This document shows positions 53,206 through 61,117 of a DNA stretch of 64,000 nucleotides, piece by piece; positions within the stretch are counted from its first letter, which is position 1; each line of letters starts with the position of its first letter. The stretch spans positions 1 through 64,000 of the forward strand of contig JAJYIT010000007.1 in NCBI GenBank assembly GCA_021789975.1. The letters run 5' to 3'. Origin of the DNA: Bacteroidota bacterium. Its GTDB lineage: Bacteria > Bacteroidota > Ignavibacteria > Kryptoniales > JAKASW01. The translations under genes and the position numbers were made by a program. Below the pieces are notes generated by a model. The model was not told the origin of the DNA, made no database searches, and saw only the letters and a program-made list of their open reading frames with translations.

Positions 53206-53754
53206 TCGCAGCTCCTCACCTCCTTTTCCTGATGGATATAAAAACTCCGACGCAGCGACTTACCTGCCGAAATCTCACGCTGCGCACCGTAGCATGCCGG
53301 CCAAAGAACCTGCCGCATAACCTGTCCTCACTGAGTTCACAGCCTCGCCACCTCAGTCACATTCCACGTGATCAACATTACCTGCCAACGCAGGTAGTGA
53401 TGTGATACTCAGTTTATTGAGTTGCTAAATAAAACTCGGTTAGCAGACAACAACCGGTTAACTACGGTCGAACAAGCAAAATCAGAAGTGATAATTATTT
53501 TTTTAGAGAATAAGAGGATATTCGGAGGGATAGCCAAGCGAGCAAGGAACTTCCCCTGACAGATCGAATAATTCCGGCAAGCGATAGAGTAGAATAACTC
53601 AACGATCACGGTATCAAAGCAATAATTCATTTGTTGTTCGAGCTTCCAGGAACCATTCCACTAATAAAACAACGTTTCAACATTCAAAATATAAGTACAT
53701 TTCAAACAATCTGTCAACAAGTATTTCACAGCGGTATTTGCACCAGGCAGAGAA
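53206..53754 (-). promoter_or_regulatory. Long non-coding region upstream of the TonB-receptor set
   Basis: The only stretch over 300 bases without a convincing gene. The distal half (53400-53754) is AT-rich. In the proximal half the word ACCTGCC occurs three times in the same orientation (53262-53268, 53308-53314, 53381-53387). The last copy is part of the perfect palindrome TACCTGC-CAAC-GCAGGTA at 53380-53397. These are 57 to 176 bases upstream of the small ORF's start, a suitable place for operator or activator sites. I could not identify a -7/-33 Bacteroidota promoter or a clear sigma-70 promoter with confidence. An ATG-started frame at 53409-53630 looks random (AT-derived composition, no ribosome site). 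Confidence 0.4.
53380..53397. promoter_or_regulatory. Palindrome TACCTGC-N4-GCAGGTA, possible operator
   Basis: Seven-base arms separated by CAAC, perfectly complementary, so it could bind a dimeric regulator or fold in RNA. The half-site is repeated singly at 53261-53267 and, in part, at 53308-53314. The site is about 175 bases upstream of the small ORF before the TonB receptor. Symmetric dimeric sites of this size are typical of LacI, GntR or IclR regulators. No regulator gene is adjacent, although an IclR gene is at 5872-6648; no link is shown. Confidence 0.35.
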
Positions 53755-56073
53755 CTAAAAGCGGAAGGAAGAAAGTCTCCACTGGAAATCGGGGTCGACA
53801 TAAGGCTCGTCGTCCTGGCGTCCCGTCATCAGAGCAATCTTCTTCTTGAGCAGCTCCCCGAAGTTTCGTGAATAAACAAAGGTTGTTTCATTCTCACTCG
53901 AAACTATCATCCAATTCGAAGCGGAGTTCTCCCAGAGATCCAACAGCTCCCTTGTATTGTCAATCTCATCCAGAACCATCTCCCGCAGAATATGGTGGCA
54001 GCGGGACCGCACGCCGCCATCTTCCGACCCGAGATACTTGTGGACTCCGCCTACCCACGCCGCTACATTTCTTTGTGTTCTCATCCAGCACTTCAAGGCT
54101 CGCAGTCTCTCCAATTGATCCACTGCGAAACGACGGCCAACTTCATCAATGCTTTTCCTGCTGGCCACCTCCGCGCACTTGATGGCATCGTTCAGTGGAG
54201 GGATACAATTTCTGTCAATAAAATCGACGGCTCTCAATGCGCGTTCCGGATCCAACAGGTCAAATCCAACATCGTAGCGCATGTCGATCCTACACCGGTT
54301 GTGCGGGGTAGCGAGCAAGTACTTCTCATAATACGCCCGGTCCTCCTCGGGGATGCAATCGATGTTGGGGACCAGTGGTCTCACTGCGAGTCTGTACCAT
54401 ACTCCCCAAGCGGCGTAAATCCAGACCGGGATCGGAAATGCACGGACGGCATCATCTGCCAATTTCCAGATCTCCAATGCTGTCGGGGCACTTTCGCCGG
54501 CCCATTCCACGGATTTTCGTTGAAGGAACGCGTCTATCTTGAAATCTTCTTGAACCCCGAATGCCCGGACAACTTCCTGATTAATATCAAACGGAGCGAA
54601 AGACTCGGGTATACCTCCACCCAGAACGCATACATTGCTGACGCCGGCTCTTTTCATGCCGCTCAATTTTTCGCTCACGAGATAGGGAAAAGGAATTCCT
54701 ATCAATGGTTCGTGATTCCAAATAATTCCCGGTGCAAAAACAATGTCTGCATTTACTCTCTTATCCGATAGTCGACCCAGTGCAATCTTCTCGGATTCAT
54801 CGAACTTGTTGTGGAGTGCCGAAGTGTGAATCTGCACATCCTCATCAAATCGAGGATGCTTATATGACAGCTCCCAGCCCTTCCCTTTCAGCGAGGAAAC
54901 CTCAAGATCCAGTCCCTCGTCCAACTGGTCGAGAATATGTTCATGTTCCGACCAAAATGGCTCCATCCTCAGAAGCACTCGGAATACCGGATTGGTCTTC
55001 CGGCCTGCGTCACGTATCAACTTCATGAAGTTGACAATATTCCGTGCTGCCGCGGCTTCAATTTCACCGCTACCCAGCCATTCTCTAACGAGGTACCCGC
55101 CACCGTTCCTCCCCACGTATAGTGAGTTGGTGTATTCAAAACCGGCCCCGCTGTCGTTCGACCAGATCGACATGTATGAGAGAGACGGCACTTCATTCAT
55201 CAGGTTCTCCACCATCTCTGAATAGTGTGCCCTGACTACCGGATGTGCCACCGACAGATTGTATCTCGGCTTGAAACTTCGGAGCGGGTGGTCGACCCGT
55301 GCTCCGCGGAGCATTGGATACTTTTCCAGCAATGCATCGGGGACCGATCGCGGTTCAAAACACACGATCCCCGGTTCCAGGCCGAAACTTTCCGCAATAG
55401 AGGCATTGCTCTTCAGATACTCGAGGTTTGCCCGCAGGTACTCTTCCGGATAAAAACCTCTGTTAAGTTCGCTCGAAACAAACTGATCAAGCGCCGGACA
55501 ATAAGTGTAGAACCGCGGATAGACCTCATCTTTTGGTCCGCTCTCTATCGCCTCGGGGAAAGCGAGTCCGTTAATTTCAGCATGCGAGTATCCGCAGCGA
55601 GCCAGTCCCCGAAAATATTCAGTGCGATCGAAGTTTTCCACGGTCCGCGCGTGCTGGGTTACAAAAAGATCATACAGAGGTCTCTGGCTGCAAAATGCAG
55701 GGTAAATAAACCTCCCCATGCTGAACTCTTCAATGCCCAGGTTAGCATAGTCATCGGTGGCCAAAGTGAAAACCAGATAGAGAAGGTTAGGCTGAGACGC
55801 AAGCAGGTCGATGCCGGTTTCCGCGTTGAATCTCACGAACATCCAATTTGTGGAGGAGGGTTTTCCGACGGCGTACTGGTTCATCATCGAAAGCGAGTTT
55901 ACTACACCGACTCTAAGCGACGACCTCCGCCCGGATCCGATCTCCCCGATCTCTTTCCGCTCCAATTGCGGAAATAATGCGATCAATTCGCCCACTACCG
56001 TCTGTTCTACTTTTACTTTCGGCGAAAGGGATGCCACTTCTTTTGCCCCTTTCAATACTTCAATCAGAACCAT
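53755..56073 (-). CDS. Cytoplasmic glycosidase-like TIM-barrel protein, paralogue of 38434-40767
   Basis: 772 residues with no signal peptide, in contrast to the paralogue at 38434-40767. The two share the barrel blocks: YPMLRGARVDHP, LSVAHPVVRAHYSEMVENLM, MSIWSNDSGAGFEY, GRNGGGYLVREW and, towards the end, RDRAYYEKYLLAT-like and NFGELLKKKIALM. The N-terminal ~100 residues form the preceding alpha/beta domain. The same candidate acidic residues (WSNDSG and the Glu after GAGF) are kept, so both should be active. The family is not assigned; GH67/GH115-like is possible. It overlaps the end of the TIM-barrel isomerase gene by ten bases, and precedes the long non-coding region. The cytoplasmic location suggests action on imported oligosaccharides. 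Confidence 0.75.
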   Translation of the reverse strand: MVLIEVLKGAKEVASLSPKVKVEQTVVGELIALFPQLERKEIGEIGSGRRSSLRVGVVNSLSMMNQYAVGKPSSTNWMFVRFNAETGIDLLASQPNLLYLVFTLATDDYANLGIEEFSMGRFIYPAFCSQRPLYDLFVTQHARTVENFDRTEYFRGLARCGYSHAEINGLAFPEAIESGPKDEVYPRFYTYCPALDQFVSSELNRGFYPEEYLRANLEYLKSNASIAESFGLEPGIVCFEPRSVPDALLEKYPMLRGARVDHPLRSFKPRYNLSVAHPVVRAHYSEMVENLMNEVPSLSYMSIWSNDSGAGFEYTNSLYVGRNGGGYLVREWLGSGEIEAAAARNIVNFMKLIRDAGRKTNPVFRVLLRMEPFWSEHEHILDQLDEGLDLEVSSLKGKGWELSYKHPRFDEDVQIHTSALHNKFDESEKIALGRLSDKRVNADIVFAPGIIWNHEPLIGIPFPYLVSEKLSGMKRAGVSNVCVLGGGIPESFAPFDINQEVVRAFGVQEDFKIDAFLQRKSVEWAGESAPTALEIWKLADDAVRAFPIPVWIYAAWGVWYRLAVRPLVPNIDCIPEEDRAYYEKYLLATPHNRCRIDMRYDVGFDLLDPERALRAVDFIDRNCIPPLNDAIKCAEVASRKSIDEVGRRFAVDQLERLRALKCWMRTQRNVAAWVGGVHKYLGSEDGGVRSRCHHILREMVLDEIDNTRELLDLWENSASNWMIVSSENETTFVYSRNFGELLKKKIALMTGRQDDEPYVDPDFQWRLSSFRF

Positions 56074-56900
56074 TGCAAGTCCAAATCAGATTTCTTCACT
56101 TGCGATTCGATGAAAGTTTCGGCGCTCGCATATTCTTGGGGTTTGACATGTTCGATAATCCCCCAGGAATCATATTCATACTTCGCCATTGCCCGGAAGA
56201 AGAGCGGATAGTTCATCTCACCCCCTCCGGGCCCCGGATAGTCCCACGAACCGTCGGGTGCAAGTCTGAAATCCTTGAAGTGTGCCGCTCCTATGTACTT
56301 GTGCAGACTGTCAATCAGATGTACCATCTTCTCGTCGCGCCGCTCATAATCTTCCGGCGAAATGAAGTTCGGCGGATCCATTACAACCTTCACGCGATCG
56401 GATTGGACGAGATTAATAAATGAGACAATTGAATCTTCATCATGAAGCACGTGTGTATAGTACGGTTCGAATATCAGTTTGCCATTTATCGATTCCATAA
56501 GTCCCAGAATCTCATCTGTAACAGATGCAAGTTCCTTCAGTGCCCCGGTGCCATAATTCCCTTCGCTGTATTCGAGCAGATTCTGTGAATAAGATCCGCT
56601 CCAGATGGCTATCTCAGAACTTCCCAGGATCGGCAGCAGACAGATAATCTCTTTTACCTTCTTCATGTCTGTCCCCATCGGGGATTCGTCAGGGCGCAGC
56701 GGATTTGCATAAGCCCCTACGGGTCCAATCTTGAGTCCGAACTTCCTGCACACTTCGGCAACTTTTGATGCTGTCGCTTCTGTAGCTTCGACCTCTCGCA
56801 GAAACATCTGACAATACTTGAAGCCCGATTCTGCAGCCGCTCTAACTTTTTCTTCAACCTCATCCATCCTATATATTTCGATCGAGATTCCCAGTTTCAT
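56064..56900 (-). CDS. Sugar phosphate isomerase/epimerase (xylose-isomerase-like TIM barrel)
   Basis: 278 residues beginning MKLGISIEIYRMDEVEEKV. Family features are the metal-ligand strands KLIFEPYYTHVL (Glu), VKVVMDPPNFI (Asp), GAAHFKDFRLAP (His, Asp) and WGIIEHVKP (Glu), the usual four-ligand pattern of AP-endonuclease-2-type isomerases. It is a different subgroup from the protein at 5064-5867, with which it shares the fold but few exact blocks. It lies between a Gfo/Idh/MocA dehydrogenase (upstream) and the cytoplasmic glycosidase-like gene, whose start it overlaps. The dehydrogenase and isomerase pairing appears twice in this window. The most likely role is interconversion of oxidised sugars. 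Confidence 0.88.
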   Translation of the reverse strand: MKLGISIEIYRMDEVEEKVRAAAESGFKYCQMFLREVEATEATASKVAEVCRKFGLKIGPVGAYANPLRPDESPMGTDMKKVKEIICLLPILGSSEIAIWSGSYSQNLLEYSEGNYGTGALKELASVTDEILGLMESINGKLIFEPYYTHVLHDEDSIVSFINLVQSDRVKVVMDPPNFISPEDYERRDEKMVHLIDSLHKYIGAAHFKDFRLAPDGSWDYPGPGGGEMNYPLFFRAMAKYEYDSWGIIEHVKPQEYASAETFIESQVKKSDLDLQWF

Positions 56901-56911
56901 CGCGAATTACC

Positions 56912-57928
56912 CTATGGTCTCACGGCTGCCGGTTTCCCGGACTCGATGGACCTGTATGCCGCTTCTGTGAACTTGCCTACTTCAACCGCACGATAAACAT
57001 TTGAAGCCGATAAATCCCCGGCTGCGAGCGCATCGATGAACTCTTGAACGGGAAGTGTCGTCTGAGGAATAGTGGACTGAGAATACTTGTTATGTGCATG
57101 GTACGTACCGATCTCTCCAACGAAATCTTTCTCATCGACATGTGTTATCACATCAAGATCGCGCATCGTGACGGCGCCCCTGGTGCCTATGATGGTTATG
57201 TCGAGCAAGAATGGACCGCCGCCGACCGCAGAGAGTACTCCGGTGCGCCCTTCATCGAATTGCACGATTACGGAAGTGAACACGTCGACTTTCTGACCGT
57301 CGCGGTCCGCAACAGCGAACACTTCATTCACTTTTGCTCCGGTGAGATGCAGCACCAGGTCGACCAGATGGCTCCCGCTGTCGACAAGCACCCCTCCTTC
57401 GGCCATACCCGGATCGCGTCTCCATCCCTTCGTGAGTTTGTGCCAGTGCAATCCAAGCATCGCGTTGAAATAAAGAACTTCACCGAGCGCTCCGGACTTC
57501 ACTGCGTTACGTACATATTTTACCGCACCTCTGCCAGGATACTGGTACGCCACCATCAGGAGGCGTCGTCGTTCTCCGGCCATCCGGGCAAGTTCTATTG
57601 ATTGCTCCGCCGACACGGTCAACGGTTTCTCCACGAGTACGTGCAGGTTCTGCTGAAGCGAAGCACTGACATGCTCGTAGTGAAGTCTGTGAGGCGTAAG
57701 AACGAGGGCAGCGTCCATTTTGCTCCCCTTCAGCATGTCTGTATAATTCCTGTACTGCGCGACCGCCGCTCTTTGATCGGAGGGAATCCTGCCCAGCGCG
57801 GCTTGAAGACTGTTCTTATTCGGATCTGTGAGTGCTACGATTTGTGTGCGGTTATCGTTTCTTAAGTAGTCGATATGCCACGTGCTCGCAAGTCCGCACC
57901 CGATTATTCCAATACAGATTTTGTCCAT
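56912..57928 (-). CDS. Gfo/Idh/MocA-family dehydrogenase
   Basis: 338 residues. The Rossmann start ICIGIIGCGLASTWHIDYL has the full G-x-G-x-x-x motif, VLVEKPLTV carries the catalytic Lys-Pro, and GGVLVDSGSHLVDLVLHLTG is the conserved dimer/active-site helix with the His that follows Lys in catalysis. The C-terminal domain ends with PVQEFIDALAAG. It oxidises or reduces a sugar or sugar acid with NAD(P). It is more canonical than the paralogue at 2432-3460. The next gene, eleven bases downstream, is the TIM-barrel isomerase. Confidence 0.9.
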   Translation of the reverse strand: MDKICIGIIGCGLASTWHIDYLRNDNRTQIVALTDPNKNSLQAALGRIPSDQRAAVAQYRNYTDMLKGSKMDAALVLTPHRLHYEHVSASLQQNLHVLVEKPLTVSAEQSIELARMAGERRRLLMVAYQYPGRGAVKYVRNAVKSGALGEVLYFNAMLGLHWHKLTKGWRRDPGMAEGGVLVDSGSHLVDLVLHLTGAKVNEVFAVADRDGQKVDVFTSVIVQFDEGRTGVLSAVGGGPFLLDITIIGTRGAVTMRDLDVITHVDEKDFVGEIGTYHAHNKYSQSTIPQTTLPVQEFIDALAAGDLSASNVYRAVEVGKFTEAAYRSIESGKPAAVRP

Positions 57929-58026
57929 TATTTATGATTAGCATCTTTGTTTTGTGATAGTTTTTTAGAAACAAGGTGAGCTGTTAATAGAGACGCTGTA
58001 GAAATAGTCTCCTTAAGAAAGCCTTC

Positions 58027-59154
58027 TCACTTTTTGTAGTTGCCGTAATTCTTAGCGGTTTCTACGAGTGTGAACAGGTTATCGTCCGGCGTGTCGCGGC
58101 CGCACTGATCACCCGTCGATAAAATGAAGCCTCCGCCCTTCGCCGCGGCATCTATGCACCACTTAGCCTCAGCCTCCACTTCTTTCACCGTCCCGTTCAG
58201 CATCGTCTCGTATGTGTTGACATTCCCCTTTAGACAAAATTTATCCCCGAACTTCTGTTTCACTTCAGCCAGATCTACATCTCCTCCCGGCGGACGTTCC
58301 AGGGGTTCCATTACATCAATAGTAGTCTCGTTATAGTTTATCTCGACTATGAGGCGCGACTTACCGCATGTATGTTGATGACATATAATCCCTGCCTCAT
58401 TGCAAAGTGAAGAAACCAGTCTGATTATCGGGAGGTCATAGTTGTGGTAGATCCGCGGAGAGCTGAGACTCAGGGACGATGCCGACCCCTGAAGGAGAAT
58501 CTCGTCAGGTCGATGCCGCAAGCCAATTCGTACCACCCTGTCCACATATTCCAGGTAGTAAGCCCTGACCTGTTCCATCATCTTCGGCTGTTCGGCAAAA
58601 TCCTGTATCGCCTGCATCGAGCCGCCGTCCCTGACCCAGACCCAGAAACCCATGAAGGTTTCCACGCCGAGTCCGAAGATTCCCCAGTCGCCCACTTTCT
58701 TCATATCTGCGCATGGATCATTTACCGGCTTCTGATCCATGTACCATTTTAATTTGGGGAAGTCTCTTTCTATGTCCTTTATCATTCCCTCCAGCCGCCA
58801 CGGCGGGTTGTTTACTGGATACGACATAATCTCTTCAAGCCTGCCGAAAGGTGTGTCCACATATCTTCTTGCTCTTACTTCTTCATCAGTCTTTTCGATT
58901 ACCTCCTCTGTCCACTTCGGCTCCTCTTTCATTGTGAGATTGTCATAAACGTACCATCCATCCATGCCGAAATATTTGACGGCTTCTATATAGGCATCGG
59001 CAAGTGCCGGATTCTCATAGAGGTAAATTTCCCAGAATGGTTTCCCTGTCAGTCTCGCCGGGATCATATTTGAGATATCTGGGATTACGGGAACGTGGTC
59101 AGGAATGCCCCGGCGCATTGCGGTTAGAATCCGTTCTCTCGACGTCATTTCCAT
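58027..59154 (-). CDS. UroD/MtaA-family methyltransferase (third copy)
   Basis: About 375 residues from ATG 59154, which follows GGAGGAAGCCAA; an in-frame extension to 59190 is unneeded. It belongs to the UroD/MtaA superfamily: TSRERILTAMRRGIPDHVPVIP at the N-terminus, a DIERDFPKLKWYMD insert and SSPRIYHNYDLPIIRLVSSL in the core. The methyltransferase metal ligands are present as HQHTCGKS (His, Cys) and, about 80 residues later, LSTGDQCGRDTPDDN (Cys). It is a closer match to the zinc type than the protein at 42936-43988. It sits between the secreted ~610-aa protein and the Gfo/Idh/MocA dehydrogenase. The methyl donor is unknown; no corrinoid protein is adjacent. Confidence 0.85.
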   Translation of the reverse strand: MEMTSRERILTAMRRGIPDHVPVIPDISNMIPARLTGKPFWEIYLYENPALADAYIEAVKYFGMDGWYVYDNLTMKEEPKWTEEVIEKTDEEVRARRYVDTPFGRLEEIMSYPVNNPPWRLEGMIKDIERDFPKLKWYMDQKPVNDPCADMKKVGDWGIFGLGVETFMGFWVWVRDGGSMQAIQDFAEQPKMMEQVRAYYLEYVDRVVRIGLRHRPDEILLQGSASSLSLSSPRIYHNYDLPIIRLVSSLCNEAGIICHQHTCGKSRLIVEINYNETTIDVMEPLERPPGGDVDLAEVKQKFGDKFCLKGNVNTYETMLNGTVKEVEAEAKWCIDAAAKGGGFILSTGDQCGRDTPDDNLFTLVETAKNYGNYKK

Positions 59155-59192
59155 TTGGCTTCCTCCGGGCAGTGCACAAGCATCTTTCACGT

Positions 59193-61028
59193 TCAGTTTG
59201 TGCCGCGACTAATTGTCAGGTTGGTGAAATTCAGAGTCATCGACATATTGCGGCAGGTAATATGCTCAATCCCAGATTCTAATGCAGCATGCAGGAAACG
59301 GCCATTATAGTATTTGTAGTTCATCAGATCTAAGCTCTTACCATTCAGCACACGCTTATTCGGAAAGTCGAAACATAAATTGGCACCGTCCAGGTTCGTG
59401 TAGTCCACGCTCACATGCTTCGCCTGCATATCCGCCTTCGGCTTATGATCGCGCAGTTGTTCGACAAATCTCGCGAAGGTCCCAATCTGCGACTTATCTC
59501 TCACTTCAAGCACCAGGCCGTTCTGAAGTTTATAGCTTCGCAGCCTCAGATAATCTCCCTGGAGGTTCCACTTGTTCTGCTGAAGCGGCGGCAGGACCTC
59601 GAACGGTTTTCCCGAATCGACGCTCTCATCGATCCACTCATAAGGCTGAAGAGGGTACCATCCTATGAACACCTCGACAGATTTTGCAACTATCCAGCCC
59701 GACTTGTCGACAAAGAGAGTATCGAGCGTTTTCGGGAAGAAACCGTCGATGTGATCTGTATTCGTCCCGGGAGCAATATCATACAGAACGAGCAAAGTGT
59801 TTTTGTATTGGAACGTTCTTTCGAACGGAGAGCTACTTGTCCACTTGTTCGGATTATTGTAAGTCCCTTTTGAAGATGCGACGCTGGCTATCATTGTCTT
59901 TCGTTCTTCTGGAAAAAACAATCCGAGTTCATATCCGGACCAATAAGGATGTATGCTGAATATGGTAGTATACGGCTGGCCGTGAGTCAGAAACAGGCCC
60001 CAGGTATGTTGCTGGATCGGCTGGAGTATGCCACCCTGTATCGAACCGATGGCATAGTCTTTCGTGATATAATCATACTTGAATACTCGCGGGTTCCGCA
60101 CGGGACCGTAACGGATGATGTTCCGGACTCTTTTTGTCTCAGTGTGCACGTAAGGCTTCGATCTATCATGAGCAATTTCATAAATGATTTTAGGCAGTTT
60201 GTAATTCGACAACGCGGCTATTGTTACCCATCCGGAGTGGATCGGCTCCCCCTGACTGAAGTAGAGGTAAGCGTATGCATTTACATTTGCCTTAGAAGGT
60301 TCGTACACCGCGGGCTCATAAATGCGGCTGTACCCACCGACGAATTGTCCATCAAGACTCTCTGTCGCAAATTCCGCGAGGTAGTAATCCACCATCATCT
60401 TTCCCATCTGCCGCATTTGCGGGTCTTTTGCATATTCTGCGAGCAGCAACATGGGGTTGACATACTCCGGGAAGTAATCCGGAGAATCAAATTCCCCTGA
60501 ACCTATAGTGGTTGTGGTTTTCATCCATGAAAGGAGGAAATCTTTTGCATCTCTCCTATTTACCGCAGAGCTACGACCGTTGTACCAATCCCTGCCGGGT
60601 AGATCAGGCCACTGCTCGGCGGCAAGTAACAAGGAAGTGTAGTACTGAACCCAGTGGTTCTCCGTGTCGCCTCTATACGGTGTGTAAGTCTTCCAATCTT
60701 CCTGCACGGCTTTCCTGACTTCCGGGGACATCACGTTCTTTCCGTGCAGGTACATATCCATCACAGCTATCATCCAGAACATGTCGCCGGACGGATTCTT
60801 CAGCAAAAGCAACGCGTTCCTATTTGCGGTTTCTATATCAACGTGTCTCGCGTACTTCACTGCACACGCATAGTAGTCTGGACTTTTGAGTGTGTCGTAC
60901 GGGGAAAGAAAAAAACCCGCTCTCTTCTTATAACCGGTTTCGTAAGTTGAGCTGCCGAGATTGCGGGCCTCGCCCGGTCCCGATATCACGAATTGGAGAG
61001 CTAACACAAATAGTACGAATGTTTTCAT
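59193..61028 (-). CDS. Secreted protein of unknown family (~610 aa), paralogue of 14495-16360
   Basis: 611 residues with a signal peptide (MKTFVLFVLALQFVISGPGEA). The helical N-terminal half and beta-rich C-terminal half match the protein at 14495-16360: PYRGDTENHWVQYYT, AIGSIQGGILQPIQQHTWG, SSPFERTFQYKNTL, LFVDKSGWIVAKS and IGTFARFVEQLRD. The domain order suggests an alpha/alpha-toroid followed by a beta-sandwich, as in polysaccharide lyases or heparinase-like enzymes, but no active-site motif can be named. Both copies are secreted and each is next to catabolic genes. A 6-bp-arm inverted repeat lies 42 bases upstream of the start. Confidence 0.75.
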   Translation of the reverse strand: MKTFVLFVLALQFVISGPGEARNLGSSTYETGYKKRAGFFLSPYDTLKSPDYYACAVKYARHVDIETANRNALLLLKNPSGDMFWMIAVMDMYLHGKNVMSPEVRKAVQEDWKTYTPYRGDTENHWVQYYTSLLLAAEQWPDLPGRDWYNGRSSAVNRRDAKDFLLSWMKTTTTIGSGEFDSPDYFPEYVNPMLLLAEYAKDPQMRQMGKMMVDYYLAEFATESLDGQFVGGYSRIYEPAVYEPSKANVNAYAYLYFSQGEPIHSGWVTIAALSNYKLPKIIYEIAHDRSKPYVHTETKRVRNIIRYGPVRNPRVFKYDYITKDYAIGSIQGGILQPIQQHTWGLFLTHGQPYTTIFSIHPYWSGYELGLFFPEERKTMIASVASSKGTYNNPNKWTSSSPFERTFQYKNTLLVLYDIAPGTNTDHIDGFFPKTLDTLFVDKSGWIVAKSVEVFIGWYPLQPYEWIDESVDSGKPFEVLPPLQQNKWNLQGDYLRLRSYKLQNGLVLEVRDKSQIGTFARFVEQLRDHKPKADMQAKHVSVDYTNLDGANLCFDFPNKRVLNGKSLDLMNYKYYNGRFLHAALESGIEHITCRNMSMTLNFTNLTISRGTN

Positions 61029-61069
61029 TTCTATTCCGACCGTTTCTGTTTGTATGACAAAATTTTATC

Positions 61070-61086
61070 CGGAAGTTACTCTTCCG
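61070..61086. repeat. Inverted repeat CGGAAG-TTACT-CTTCCG
   Basis: Perfect six-base arms (61070-61075 and 61081-61086) with a five-base loop, in the gap between the GH88-like gene stop (61118) and the start of the secreted protein gene (61028). On the transcribed strand it is followed by GATAAAATTTT, with only a short T run, so terminator function is weak at best. It could also be an mRNA-stability hairpin or a protein site. Confidence 0.3.
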
Positions 61087-61117
61087 ACATGCATCACCGG
61101 AAAATCAAGTGACCGAC

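Noticed and set aside
53409-53630. 73-codon reading frame on the minus strand in the non-coding region
   Set aside because: No Shine-Dalgarno site, AT-driven composition and no recognisable motif; it overlaps the AT-rich region expected for a promoter.
57959-58026. Inverted sequence between a UroD-type gene and the dehydrogenase gene as a terminator
   Set aside because: The best stem (GGAGAC with GTCTCT) has one G-T pair, a 12-base loop and no T run, too weak to claim.
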